Shown piece after piece: positions 8,365 to 16,993 of a stretch of 64,000 nucleotides of DNA. Numbering within the stretch: the first letter of the stretch is position 1; each line of letters opens with the position of its first letter. The stretch is from Paenibacillaceae bacterium (lineage in GTDB: Bacteria; Bacillota; Bacilli; Paenibacillales; Paenibacillaceae), in NCBI GenBank assembly GCA_004134985.1, contig REGQ01000015.1, forward strand, positions 62,001 through 126,000, given 5' to 3'. The position numbers were made by a program, and so were the translations under genes. The notes under the pieces are model-generated. The model ran no database searches and was not told the DNA's origin. It was given only the letters and a program-made list of their open reading frames with translations.

Positions 8365-8657
8365 CCGCAAGAGCAATTGCGCGAGCGTTGCAGCCGACGC
8401 TGCGCGACCGGTCCGCAAGAGCAACTGACGACGCGCGTTGCCGAGGATCATCGCGACCAGGCGGGCGGGCTGATGCACAAGTGCAGACCCCGCAGGGCCG
8501 ATTCGCGACCGAGCCGCAAGAGCAACTGCGCGAGCGCTGCAGCCGACGCTGCGCGACCGGGCCGCAAAGGCAACTGCCCGAGCATTGCAACGGACACTGC
8601 GCGACCGGGCCGCAAGAGCAACTGGCGAGCGCGTTGCCGAGGATGCTCTCCGGGCGC
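8365..8657. repeat. 48-bp GC-rich tandem repeat array
   Basis: Units starting CCGCAAGAGCAA or a one-base variant begin at 8365, 8413, 8514, 8562 and 8610. Spacing is exactly 48 bp inside each block; a degenerate 53-bp segment separates the two blocks. Two unit types alternate: most carry GCAGCCGACGCTGCGCGACC-like sequence, while the last unit of each block carries GCGTTGCCGAGGAT instead, so the array seems to have grown by duplicating a larger block. Confidence 0.85.
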
Positions 8658-8693
8658 AAAAAACTTGCCCCGTCCGGGAGACGGGAGCAAGTT
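8658..8693 (-). terminator. Rho-independent terminator, minus strand
   Basis: AACTTGC-CCCGTC (8662-8674) pairs with GACGGG-A-GCAAGTT (8680-8693) with a single bulge. On the minus strand the stem is followed by six T (8663-8658). It is the first strong leftward terminator after phoU, although about 380 nt beyond the phoU stop. Confidence 0.65.
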
Positions 8694-8849
8694 GGAGGAC
8701 GCAATCTATTTGGAGGATACGAGGTTGCGGCTAATTGTCGTTTGGACGGGGGCGTTCGGGGGCGGAATTTACTAATAAACATGGATGGCATATCTTGGAG
8801 GACACACGTTCCGCTATTTCAGTAAAAATGGTGTTTTCGAGGCACTATG

Positions 8850-8981
8850 CGGACAGGAGATCCGTTATTTCTTAAAAACCAATCAATTTAGGCCATTTTG
8901 CTGCATATAGCGGATCTGGTGGCCGCGAAAGTTGCCAAAACCCCTATTTTGTCACAAATAACGGATCCTGTGGCCGCCAAA
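8850..8981. repeat. Dispersed GGATC-type repeats
   Basis: Two direct copies of a 27-bp motif, CATATAGCGGATCTGGTGGC and CAAATAACGGATCCTGTGGC plus seven more bases each, lie at 8904-8930 and 8955-8981, 51 bp apart. An inverted partner (GGAGATCCGTTATTTC) is at 8856-8871. I remember similar motifs scattered between genes in Paenibacillus genomes; this cannot be verified here. Confidence 0.55.
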
Positions 8982-9074
8982 TCCTGCTCCAACCTCCGTA
9001 TTCATCTGATGAGGAGCGCCATGCCATGCAAGGTCAGGCCAGCCCATTCCTTAGCATTTTACTAGCTTGATTAG

Positions 9075-9734
9075 CTATCGGTTCAAATCCGGGCGTTTGC
9101 CTGTGACCAGGTATACGGCGTTTTCTCCAATGTTTGTCGCGTAATCAGCAATCCGTTCGATATAGCGCCCGACGAAGCTGAGCAGCATCGCTTGCGAAAT
9201 CGTCTTGGGATTCTCGACCATCAACGAGAACAACTCGCGGAAAATCTGACTATAGAGCGCATCGACCGTATCGTCGTCCTTCGCCATCTTGTACGCCAAA
9301 TCTACATCCTCGCGTATATAGGACTGAATCGATTCGTGAATCATCGTCTGGCTAATCTCCGCCATCCGCGGCAAATCGATAAGCGGCTTGATCAACGGCT
9401 GCCCTTCCATCCGCACCGTAACCTTGGCGATATCGACCGACAAATCGCCCATCCGCTCCAGATCATTTGCCATCCGGAACGCAATCAGCACACTGCGCAA
9501 ATCCTTCGCTACAGGCTGCTGGGTAGCGATCAGCTTCGCCCCGATTTCAGATATTTGCTCCTCAATCCGGTTCAGTTCCATGTCCTTGTCAATAATTTGC
9601 TTGGCCAAAACGGTATCGGTGTTGACAAGCGAAGTCATCGCCTGCTCCAGACTGCTCTCTACGCGACCGCCCATCTCCATCAACAGCGTCCGCAGCTGTT
9701 CTAAACCTTCATCGAGATCTTTCCTGACTGTCAT
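9075..9734 (-). CDS. phoU: Phosphate transport accessory protein PhoU
   Basis: A 219-residue all-helical cytoplasmic protein, the normal PhoU length, made of two related three-helix halves (about 10-105 and 115-205). It is the last gene of the pst operon and in other bacteria mediates signalling between the Pst transporter and PhoR, and limits phosphate uptake. Family patterns such as DLERMGDLSVDIA and YIERIADYATNIGE carry the metal-binding E/DxxxD residues. Start ATG at 9734 has GGGAGG upstream; the gap to pstB is 28 nt. Confidence 0.95.
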   Translation of the reverse strand: MTVRKDLDEGLEQLRTLLMEMGGRVESSLEQAMTSLVNTDTVLAKQIIDKDMELNRIEEQISEIGAKLIATQQPVAKDLRSVLIAFRMANDLERMGDLSVDIAKVTVRMEGQPLIKPLIDLPRMAEISQTMIHESIQSYIREDVDLAYKMAKDDDTVDALYSQIFRELFSLMVENPKTISQAMLLSFVGRYIERIADYATNIGENAVYLVTGKRPDLNR

Positions 9735-9762
9735 GCGTTTAGCCTCCCTTATCCCTTATCCC

Positions 9763-10518
9763 TTATCCAAATCTGCCAGTAATGTATTGTTCTGTTCGTT
9801 CATCCGATGGCGTGGAGAACAGCTTCTCCGTATCGTTCGCCTCAATGACTTCGCCATTCAGGAAAAATACCGTCATATCCGACACCCGCGCCGCCTGATG
9901 CATATTGTGCGTGACCATGATGATGGTGTAGTTTTTTTTCAGATCTCTCACGAGATCTTCAATTTTCAGGGTCGAGATCGGATCAAGCGCCGATGTCGAT
10001 TCATCCATCAGCAGCACATCGGGGTCGACGGCAAGGGCGCGCGCGATGCAAACCCGCTGCTGCTGTCCGCCGGACAAGCCCATTGCCGATTTATGCAGAT
10101 CATCCTTGACCTCTTCCCATATCGAGGCGCCGCGCAAGCTGCGCTCCACAATTTCATTTAGCTGCTTTTTATCTTTTTTGCCGTGCAGGCGAGGTCCGTA
10201 AGCGATATTGTCATAAATCGAAAGCGGGAACGGGTTGGGCTGTTGGAATACCATGCCCACCCGCTTGCGCAGCAGCTCGACATCGGTGCCCGGGGCATAG
10301 ATTGATTCGCCGGACAGCTTAATTTCCCCTTCGACACGCGTCCCCGCTATCATATCGTTCATTCGGTTGAGCGTGCGCAGAAACGTCGATTTCCCGCATC
10401 CGGAAGGGCCGATCAGCGCGGTGACCGAACGCTCGGGAATCGCCAGCGACACATTTTTGAGCGCATGGAAATCGCCGTAGTGAAGCTGCAAGCCGTTTAC
10501 TTCATATTTGTTCTGCAT
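9763..10518 (-). CDS. pstB: Phosphate ABC transporter ATP-binding protein (first paralogue)
   Basis: A 251-residue ATPase energising phosphate import through PstC/PstA. Walker A is GPSGCGKST, the ABC signature is LSGGQQQR, and Walker B is [12 protein letters not shown], in which Ser replaces the usual Pro after DE. The ATG at 10518 is preferred to the GTG at 10536 because AAGGTGAAGGT lies just upstream. It is one of two adjacent pstB copies, as in Bacillus subtilis (pstBA and pstBB). Gaps are 33 nt to the other pstB and 28 nt to phoU. Confidence 0.95.
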   Translation of the reverse strand: MQNKYEVNGLQLHYGDFHALKNVSLAIPERSVTALIGPSGCGKSTFLRTLNRMNDMIAGTRVEGEIKLSGESIYAPGTDVELLRKRVGMVFQQPNPFPLSIYDNIAYGPRLHGKKDKKQLNEIVERSLRGASIWEEVKDDLHKSAMGLSGGQQQRVCIARALAVDPDVLLMDESTSALDPISTLKIEDLVRDLKKNYTIIMVTHNMHQAARVSDMTVFFLNGEVIEANDTEKLFSTPSDERTEQYITGRFG

Positions 10519-10551
10519 ACCTTCACCTTTCTTCACATGATGTGCTGTCTA

Positions 10552-11310
10552 TTATCCGAACCGTCCCGAAATATAGTCATCGGTCTGCTTTTCCTTCGGA
10601 TTTGTAAACATCTGCTGTGTATCATCGTATTCGATCAAGTCACCCATATAGAAAAAAGCCGTCTTGTCGGAAACGCGCGCCGCCTGATGCATGTTGTGCG
10701 TTACAATGACAATGCAATACTCCTGCTTGAGCTCCGTAATCAGTTCCTCGATCTTGGCCGTCGATACCGGGTCGAGCGCAGAGGCCGGCTCATCCATCAG
10801 AATGACCGTCGGCTTGACCGCGATGGAACGGGCGATGCAGAGCCGCTGCTGCTGTCCGCCAGACAGCGCCAGCGCCGATTGATGGAGCCGATCCTTCGTT
10901 TCCTCCCACAAAGCGGCTTTGCGCAGTGATTGCTCTACAATCTCGTCGAGTCTGGCTTTGTTTTTCAAGCCATGATACCGCGGACCGAACGCAATATTTT
11001 CATAAATTGATTTATGGAACGGGTTTGGACGCTGCCATACCATACCGATTTTCTGCCGCAGCAGCACCACATCGACGGAAGGATCATTAATATTTTGGCC
11101 TTCTATCCACACTTCTCCGGTAATGCGGGCCCCGCCGATCAAATCGTTCATTCGGTTCAGGCTGCGCAGAAAGGTGGATTTGCCGCAACCTGACGGGCCG
11201 ATCAGCGCCGTAACCTCCCGATCGGCAATATCAAGCGAAACTTGCTTGACCGCCTCTTTCTGTCCATAGAATACACTTAACTTTTTGACATCAAGCCCTG
11301 TTTTTTTCAA
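10552..11310 (-). CDS. pstB: Phosphate ABC transporter ATP-binding protein (second paralogue)
   Basis: A 252-residue PstB ATPase. Walker [10 protein letters not shown], signature LSGGQQQR and Walker [13 protein letters not shown] are intact. It shares most motifs with its downstream paralogue and ends in the same [18 protein letters not shown] type of C-terminus, consistent with an old tandem duplication. The start is TTG at 11310 with GGGGGAGG about 4-8 nt upstream. It follows pstA by 15 nt. Confidence 0.95.
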   Translation of the reverse strand: MKKTGLDVKKLSVFYGQKEAVKQVSLDIADREVTALIGPSGCGKSTFLRSLNRMNDLIGGARITGEVWIEGQNINDPSVDVVLLRQKIGMVWQRPNPFHKSIYENIAFGPRYHGLKNKARLDEIVEQSLRKAALWEETKDRLHQSALALSGGQQQRLCIARSIAVKPTVILMDEPASALDPVSTAKIEELITELKQEYCIVIVTHNMHQAARVSDKTAFFYMGDLIEYDDTQQMFTNPKEKQTDDYISGRFG

Positions 11311-11325
11311 GCTGCCTCCCCCTTT

Positions 11326-12213
11326 CTACTTGCTCGCCGTGAATTTGCGGTACATATAGCGGCCAAGCCAACGCGCTGAGAAATTAAATATCAGTACAAC
11401 GATTACCAGCACAGCTGAAGCGCCCGCGGCAATTTGCGCCGCATCCGGGGCAAGGCCTTCGCTGTTGATTTTCCAAATATGAACGGCCAGCGTTTCGGCC
11501 GGACGGAACGGATTAAGCGGCGATGTCGGGCTGAATGGATTCCAATTCGAGAAATCGAGCCGCGGAGAGCTCATGCCAGCCGTGAACAGCAGCGCCGCTG
11601 CTTCACCGAACACCCTGCCCGAAGCAAGGATCGTCCCTGTCAAAATATTAGGCAGCGCTATCGGCAGCATAATTGACGTGATCGTTTTCCAATGCGAGAC
11701 GCCCAGCGCAAGACTGGCTTCCTTCTGCTCTTTGGGCACGCCGCGAATCGCCTGTTCCGTAATTCGCACCATCAAGGGAAGGTTGAACACGGTCAATGCC
11801 AATGCGCCGGAGAACAGCGAGAATCCCAGGCCGAACACCTGCACAATGACCAGCAAACCGAACAAACCAACAACAATGGATGGGAAGGATGACAACACTT
11901 CGACGACCAGCCGTATAAACGCTGTCACTCGGTTGGGCTTGGCATATTCACTCATATAAATACCAGCGCCAACGCCGAGCGGTACAGTAATAAGCAGTGT
12001 CAGCACCAGCAGAAAGATCGAATTGAACAACTGCGGCCCGATGCCGCCTCCCGCTTTAATCGTTTGCGGCGCAGAGGTCAGGAAGTCAAAGCTGATATGT
12101 CCGATCCCGCGCAGCAGTATATAACCGAGCAAGCCAAGCAGGACAACTACGATTAGCCCAGATACGGCAACAATCACGACCGTTGCCAGCCGATTCACCT
12201 GTTTGGCAGTCAT
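11326..12213 (-). CDS. pstA: Phosphate ABC transporter permease PstA
   Basis: A 295-residue membrane protein with about six transmembrane helices and a binding-protein-dependent transport domain (about 75-285). The loop EQKEASLALGVSHWKTI is the EAA motif that contacts PstB. The true start is ATG at 12213: it overlaps the pstC stop as ATGA and has GGAGG 8 nt upstream. An in-frame extension to 12294 lies inside pstC and is rejected. Confidence 0.95.
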   Translation of the reverse strand: MTAKQVNRLATVVIVAVSGLIVVVLLGLLGYILLRGIGHISFDFLTSAPQTIKAGGGIGPQLFNSIFLLVLTLLITVPLGVGAGIYMSEYAKPNRVTAFIRLVVEVLSSFPSIVVGLFGLLVIVQVFGLGFSLFSGALALTVFNLPLMVRITEQAIRGVPKEQKEASLALGVSHWKTITSIMLPIALPNILTGTILASGRVFGEAAALLFTAGMSSPRLDFSNWNPFSPTSPLNPFRPAETLAVHIWKINSEGLAPDAAQIAAGASAVLVIVVLIFNFSARWLGRYMYRKFTASK

Positions 12214-13127
12214 CGTTGTCCCCTCCTTTCCAGCCATCTGACGACGAATACGAACAGAAATGTCATCAGCATCAAAATAAGCGCAAGCGACCAAAGCGCA
12301 TTGTTATGCGGCGAACCCATTACGGTATTTCCCATGCTAAGCGTAATAACACTCGTGAGTGTCGATGTTGATTCAAACAAGGAGCTTGGAATATGCGGCG
12401 CATTGCCGATGACCATCTGCACGGCCAATGCTTCGCCGAATGCCCGCGACATGCCGAGCACCACTCCGGTAAGCAGCGCAGGAAGCGTTGTCGGCAGGAC
12501 AATTCGGTATATCGTCTGCCAGCGTGTTGCCCCAAGCGCATAAGAACCTTCCTTCAATCCGCCCGGCAGCGCGGCCAGCGCATCGGTAGCAATCGTCGTA
12601 ATCGTCGGCAATATCATCACCGAAAGTACGATCGCTCCGGCCGCCAGCCCGATGCCCTGTCCTGGGAACAGATCGCGCAGCAGCGGTACGATAACACTTA
12701 ACCCGACAAACCCGTAAACGACAGAGGGAATGCCTGCCAGCAATTCAATGACCGGCTGGAGAAATCTTCTGCCCGCATTGGGCATGATTTCTGTCATAAA
12801 TACGGCAGCGCAGAAGCCGAGCGGCGCGGCGATCAGTGCCGCCAGAATCGATGTGCTGAACGAGCCGACAATAAACGGCAACGCTCCGAAGAGCGCCGGC
12901 TTTCCTTCCGGCGACCACTTGATTCCCGTCAGAAAATCCCATGGGCTTACACCGTTCTTAACAAAAATATTAATACCGCGTGAAGCGACAAAGTAAACCA
13001 TGGAGAAAATCGTAATGACGAGGAAAAAAATACAAAACCAGGTGTAAAGCTTGCCGACCCACTCTTCAGCAATATGTGTTTTTTGCAGTTTTAGCTTATC
13101 GTGTCCCAGCGTTAACCTCTCCTTCAT
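12210..13127 (-). CDS. pstC: Phosphate ABC transporter permease PstC
   Basis: A 305-residue membrane permease with about six helices, partner of PstA. The EAA loop is seen as LPGGLKEGSYALGATRWQTI-type sequence near residue 200. The cytoplasmic N-terminus is charged, then the first helix spans about 30-55. It overlaps pstA by 4 nt and lies 125 nt downstream of pstS; that gap contains a GC-rich inverted repeat. The ATG at 13127 is the only plausible ATG, though AAGGAG lies within the first codons rather than upstream. Confidence 0.95.
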   Translation of the reverse strand: MKERLTLGHDKLKLQKTHIAEEWVGKLYTWFCIFFLVITIFSMVYFVASRGINIFVKNGVSPWDFLTGIKWSPEGKPALFGALPFIVGSFSTSILAALIAAPLGFCAAVFMTEIMPNAGRRFLQPVIELLAGIPSVVYGFVGLSVIVPLLRDLFPGQGIGLAAGAIVLSVMILPTITTIATDALAALPGGLKEGSYALGATRWQTIYRIVLPTTLPALLTGVVLGMSRAFGEALAVQMVIGNAPHIPSSLFESTSTLTSVITLSMGNTVMGSPHNNALWSLALILMLMTFLFVFVVRWLERRGQR

Positions 13128-13252
13128 AAACGGAAAACAGCCGCCGGGCGGAACGAATTCATAGCGACCTTCTTTCAGCTAGTCCCATGATGTTCCTGCC
13201 TGCGGCGGCTTGCGTTTCGTGTTATATGCGGTTTGCCGATATGATTTATCTG
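13128..13252 (-). promoter_or_regulatory. pstS-pstC intercistronic inverted repeat
   Basis: AGCCGCCG (13139-13146) can pair with CGGCGGCT (13203-13210) across about 55 nt, and CCGCCGGGCGG (13141-13151) is a local palindrome. In other Pst operons hairpins here protect or separate the more abundant pstS message; that role is inference. Confidence 0.35.
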
Positions 13253-14236
13253 TTATTTATTCGTTACTTGTCCGTTTACATCACGCGTAATTTGCATTTT
13301 AGAAGCTGGGATGTAGCCAAGTTCTACAACATCGTTGTTCTGAACTTCATCGGAGAGCATGAAATCCAAGAATGCTTTTACAACTTCAGATGGCTCGCCT
13401 TTTGTATACATGTGCTGGTATGCCCAGATCGGATAAGTTCCGTTTACTACATTTTCTTCGTTAGCTTCCACACCTTCATACTTCACAACTTTGATGCTGT
13501 CATCCAGGTAAGAGAGGGCCAGGTAGCCAATTGCGCCCGGTGTCTCAGCAACGAGTTTGCGAACTGTGCCTGACGATTCTTCCTGAATAGAGCCTGGCAG
13601 GTCCTCTGTGCTGGTGCTAAGTGCATACGTTTCGAACGTTTTGCGCGTACCTGAGCTTGCTGGACGGTTGATAATTGTAATTTTTTGATCCGCGCCGCCA
13701 AATTCACTCCAGTTGGTTGCTTTGCCTGTGAAAATATCAACCAATTGTTGTTTTGTTAAATCTTCCACGCCAATTGCCGGGTTAACGACAGCAGCCATAG
13801 CTACTACTCCAACTTGGTGGTCAACAAGGTCTTCAGCTTTGCTTGCTTCGTCATCCTTGAACTTCTCTTGTGCGAAAATATCCGAGTTTCCGATATCCGA
13901 TTGGCCTTCTGCAACCTGAGTCAATCCAGTACCGCTCCCGCCGCCTTGAACAAGTACGGTAATTTTGCTGTACTCAGGAAGATCCATAAATTTCACGGAC
14001 GCTTGCTCAACCAGTGGCTGCAGTGCAGAGGAGCCAACTGCCAATATCGATCCTTCAAGTGCTTTTGTATTATCAGCCGGAGGTTCATTGGCCGGCTTGT
14101 TATCTGTTGCAGCATTCGTGTTCGTACCTGCTCCTGTTGTTGCGTCGTTCGTGCCGCTGGTCGAGTTTTTCGCCCCGCATGCAGCCAATGTCAAACCGAG
14201 TACAATTGTCATAATCAGAAGCATACCCTTTTTCAT
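13253..14236 (-). CDS. pstS: Phosphate-binding lipoprotein PstS
   Basis: A 327-residue exported substrate-binding protein. The signal peptide ends in the lipobox LAAC (Cys about 20), followed by a Thr/Asn/Ala-rich linker (to about residue 60). The binding domain shows the phosphate-contact patterns AVGSSALQPL, GGGSGTGL, SDIGNSD, and RPASSGTRKTF. It captures phosphate at the outer membrane face and passes it to PstC/PstA. Start ATG at 14236 follows a GGGG-containing ribosome binding site. It is the first gene of the pst operon, behind a PhoP-box-like region. Confidence 0.97.
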   Translation of the reverse strand: MKKGMLLIMTIVLGLTLAACGAKNSTSGTNDATTGAGTNTNAATDNKPANEPPADNTKALEGSILAVGSSALQPLVEQASVKFMDLPEYSKITVLVQGGGSGTGLTQVAEGQSDIGNSDIFAQEKFKDDEASKAEDLVDHQVGVVAMAAVVNPAIGVEDLTKQQLVDIFTGKATNWSEFGGADQKITIINRPASSGTRKTFETYALSTSTEDLPGSIQEESSGTVRKLVAETPGAIGYLALSYLDDSIKVVKYEGVEANEENVVNGTYPIWAYQHMYTKGEPSEVVKAFLDFMLSDEVQNNDVVELGYIPASKMQITRDVNGQVTNK

Positions 14237-14328
14237 TTCTTTAATTTCCCCTTTCGCTCTTAACGAATGTTTTTGTTTCTACAGGCTTAATTGTAGTAGC
14301 TTATTATTCCGTTGATATTTTCGTAATG

Positions 14329-14375
14329 TTAACAGAATAATAAAATTACATAGAATTATTAACATTTCGTTAATA
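14329..14375 (-). promoter_or_regulatory. PhoP-box-like repeats upstream of pstS
   Basis: TTAACA-like hexamers occur at 14329-14334, 14346-14351 (TTACAT), 14359-14364 and 14370-14375 (TTAATA). The last two are 11 bp apart, the spacing of Bacillus PhoP boxes (TTAACA, 5 bp, TTAACA); the minus strand reads TTAACG-AAATG-TTAATA. The location about 100 nt upstream of pstS and the phoPR genes in this window support PhoP control. Confidence 0.6.
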
Positions 14376-14403
14376 CTTATGAGGAGACTTTACAATACAA
14401 ACA

Positions 14404-14448
14404 GGCGGCCCCTTAGCTATCCAACGATAACTAAAGGGCCGCCTTTTT
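14404..14448 (-). terminator. Terminator after the sulfatase gene
   Basis: GGCGGCCC (14404-14411) pairs with GGGCCGCC (14436-14443), extended by TTAG/CTAA. On the minus strand the stem is followed by the T-rich TGTTTGTATT; on the plus strand it is followed by TTTTT. It ends the leftward sulfatase unit and insulates the pst promoter. Confidence 0.7.
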
Positions 14449-14458
14449 CAAAAACCAC

Positions 14459-15997
14459 TTACAGTTTTGCACCTTCAAGCAGTTGTCGGCGCATCCAGGG
14501 GTTTTGAACTGCTCCATCGCCTGCTGCATGGAGAATTTCGTAAAGCCGGGCACGCAAGTCTGCCAATGTCTCCGTAAGTTGTGCATCGCCGATCCGGTTG
14601 TTCAGCTCTCCGGGATCACCAAGCATATCGTACAATTCATCGGTATCGGTCGGGTTCCACACGTATTTCCAGTATTGTGTCCGGATCATCCGCTGCGTAT
14701 ACAGCCCGAATTGCTGGCCGTTATAAGTAGCGACAGCTTCAGTGCGCCAAGGCTGACCTCCCCCTTTGTGTGTTGGCAAAGCATCGGTCTCGCTGTGTTC
14801 ACTATCTTGGGCAGCTTGCCCCAACACTCCCCCGACGCTGGCGGGCGAATGCCTTGGAGATGCACTTATGCCAAGCGAGCCCAACAGCGGTGCAAGCGAA
14901 CGGCCGTGCCAATCCGGGAAATCGCTGTCTTCCAGCGCCAGCCACTCCATGAGCGAAGGCGGCAGATCAAGCATGCTGTATACAAACTCGCTGCACGCCG
15001 TCCCTCCCTTGATCTGACCGGGCCACCGGATAAGGAGCGGCACCCGCACGACATCATCGTACATAATGTAATGCTTATCCATCATGCCATGCGAGCCGCA
15101 CATATCGCCATGATCGGCCGTGAATACAACAATGGTATGTTCCGCCTCTCCTGTAGCATCAAGCGCCTCGATCACCTGGCCGATAGCATCGTCAAGCTGG
15201 CTGATTAGGCCGTAGTACCGCGCAACAATCGGCGCCCACTGCTCCCATCCGAACGCTGCCACATTCCAGCTGTGCAGCTGCTGCCGTTGAATATAAGGTT
15301 TGCCGGCCAAGCTGTCCCGGAACCCCTCCCATTCCGGTATATCATCCGGGTGATACATGTCGGCAAACGGAGCGGAGGGCCGGCAGGGCAGATGCGGGTC
15401 AGAGAAGTGTAGCGCCATATGCCACGGTTTCCCGGATGAGGCCAGTTCCTTGAGTTCATCTGCCGCACGGCGCGCGAACCAATGGGAAGCGGAATGTTCC
15501 AGCGGAATTGGGTTCGTCTCGCCAATATAGCCATTTGAAAAGCTTACACTCGGGTAATGCTGGTTTTGAAACTGCGCATAGTGCTCTTCACTGACATAGC
15601 TGTCAAAGCCGTATGCGGTCGGATCATAGTCAGGATGTACGCCCCACTTGCCCAAATAAGACAGCTGATAGCCATTTTGCGCCAGTGTTTTCGTCCAGGT
15701 GTAGGAAGACGGCGGCAGTGCCGCTGTCGGCAAAGCGCCGTTAAAGTTCCAGAGTGCTCCGAACGATTCTGGCCTGCGCCCATGCAGCAGCGATTGCCTG
15801 GAAGGAGAGCATACCGGGAAATGGCTGTAAGCATGCGAAAAAGCGGCGCTTTGCGCCGCCAGCTTATCCAGATGAGGTGTTTGCACAGGATATCGCCCGC
15901 TGTACCCTACACAGTCCGAGCGGAGTTGATCCGCCGTAATGAGCAGTACGTTGGGACGCCTGCTTCCGCTCGCACGTTCCCATTCATTGGTTGCCAA
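14459..15997 (-). CDS. Cys-type sulfatase
   Basis: A 512-residue arylsulfatase-family protein. The N-terminal metal-binding strand reads PNVLLITADQLRSD, and the CxPxR signature is intact (PVCSPSRQSLLHG, about residue 70), so the Cys would need conversion to formylglycine by an enzyme not in this window. Later motifs VFTADHGDMCGSHG and KHYIMYDDVVRVPL are typical. No signal peptide is seen, so it probably acts in the cytoplasm on an imported sulfated compound. I chose TTG at 15997 because GGGGGG stands 6 nt upstream; the open extension to 16234 lies inside the AraC gene. It follows that gene by 22 nt. Confidence 0.9.
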   Translation of the reverse strand: MATNEWERASGSRRPNVLLITADQLRSDCVGYSGRYPVQTPHLDKLAAQSAAFSHAYSHFPVCSPSRQSLLHGRRPESFGALWNFNGALPTAALPPSSYTWTKTLAQNGYQLSYLGKWGVHPDYDPTAYGFDSYVSEEHYAQFQNQHYPSVSFSNGYIGETNPIPLEHSASHWFARRAADELKELASSGKPWHMALHFSDPHLPCRPSAPFADMYHPDDIPEWEGFRDSLAGKPYIQRQQLHSWNVAAFGWEQWAPIVARYYGLISQLDDAIGQVIEALDATGEAEHTIVVFTADHGDMCGSHGMMDKHYIMYDDVVRVPLLIRWPGQIKGGTACSEFVYSMLDLPPSLMEWLALEDSDFPDWHGRSLAPLLGSLGISASPRHSPASVGGVLGQAAQDSEHSETDALPTHKGGGQPWRTEAVATYNGQQFGLYTQRMIRTQYWKYVWNPTDTDELYDMLGDPGELNNRIGDAQLTETLADLRARLYEILHAAGDGAVQNPWMRRQLLEGAKL

Positions 15998-16019
15998 ACA
16001 AATCCCCCCTTGATTATTT

Positions 16020-16937
16020 TTATAGCTTGTGGCGGGGCGTATCGATCTCCAGGCCAATTCGGTATTGCCCCGGCGAGCAGCCGACTGTGCGCTGGAACAA
16101 ACGGCTGAAAAAGGACGGGTCATCATAGCCCACCATCGTTGCCACCGCGATGACCTTTTCCTGCGAGCCGGTAAGCAGGTGTTTTGCCCGCTCAATTCGG
16201 ATATCATGCAGAACAGCAATGACGCTTTTGCCAAACTCCTGGCTCATAATGCGATTTAACTGCCTCACGCTGACATTAAACAGCGAAGACAACGACTCCA
16301 TCGTTATTTTTTTGTCATAATGCCGCTCCAGGTAGCCGTATACCCGCCGCGCCGTAATTTCACGGTCCAGTTGACTCGGCGTTGGCAGCATTCGGCTGTT
16401 CTGCATAAGCGTATAGTAGCGCGAGAGCATAATTAACAATTCGACAAGCTGCAGTCGGATGATCGTCTTGTAGCCGGAGCCGCGATTGCCGATTTCCCGG
16501 ATCATGCTCTCCATCAAGGTAAGCACCGATGCCGCATCCTGACCATGCAGATTAAGATAGTGGTTAAAGCGGACTTCATTTTTCAGGAACGGGTGAACAT
16601 AGAAATAGTCCATTGAAGTGGAAATGCCCAGCTCTTGAAGCAAGGAATCCGGAATAAATGAAGGCATGAACAGACAATTGATAATCTCCATCTCTTTGCC
16701 AGGCTCCACATAATAGGCATGTGTCTCACCTGGATTAATAATAAATACATCACCAGCCCTGATGGCATATTGGCTCCCGCCAAACAGATGCATGCCTTTA
16801 CCGGAGGCCACATACACAACTTCAACAAAATCATGCCCATGTTCGTTGGAAGGACCTTGCGACATTCTCGTGATCCAGAATGGAAACTCCTCTTTCATGT
16901 ATGCGCTGCCTTTAATAATTTGCTGCATCCCGCTCAC
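16020..16937 (-). CDS. AraC-family transcriptional regulator
   Basis: A 305-residue regulator. The N-terminal half (about 25-110) is a cupin-like sensing domain (HGHDFVEVVYVASGKG, then GDVFIINPGETHAY), which in this family binds a small sugar. The C-terminal 100 residues carry two helix-turn-helix motifs, with the family pattern VIAVATMVGYDDPSFFSRLFQRTVGCSPGQY. The start is GTG at 16937, or ATG at 16928 directly behind. It sits between the two sulfatase-type genes in the same direction and is the likely activator of this catabolic cluster. Confidence 0.9.
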   Translation of the reverse strand: MSGMQQIIKGSAYMKEEFPFWITRMSQGPSNEHGHDFVEVVYVASGKGMHLFGGSQYAIRAGDVFIINPGETHAYYVEPGKEMEIINCLFMPSFIPDSLLQELGISTSMDYFYVHPFLKNEVRFNHYLNLHGQDAASVLTLMESMIREIGNRGSGYKTIIRLQLVELLIMLSRYYTLMQNSRMLPTPSQLDREITARRVYGYLERHYDKKITMESLSSLFNVSVRQLNRIMSQEFGKSVIAVLHDIRIERAKHLLTGSQEKVIAVATMVGYDDPSFFSRLFQRTVGCSPGQYRIGLEIDTPRHKL

Positions 16938-16993
16938 CCCCCGCTCAATCTCCGGTTTACCGGTCGAAGAACGCCATTGCTCCCGCCAGCTTA

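Larger units (their letters stand above)
8332..9074. other. 743-nt gene-free region of repeats
   Basis: No convincing gene. Several overlapping frames stay open only because the GC-rich 48-bp repeats are a multiple of three; none has a ribosome binding site. Contents are the tandem array (8365-8657), a minus-strand terminator (8658-8693) and dispersed GGATC-containing repeats (8850-8981). Confidence 0.7.

Noticed and set aside
8365-8657. Possible CRISPR array
   Set aside because: Units are contiguous 48-bp tandem repeats without unique spacers, and no cas gene is present.
8328-8825. Open frames of 140-165 residues over the 48-bp repeats
   Set aside because: They stay open because the repeat is a multiple of three; composition is extreme (Arg, Ala, Cys) and no ribosome binding site is seen.
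15998-16234. 79-residue N-terminal extension of the Cys-type sulfatase
   Set aside because: It lies inside the AraC gene and bypasses a TTG start with a good ribosome binding site.
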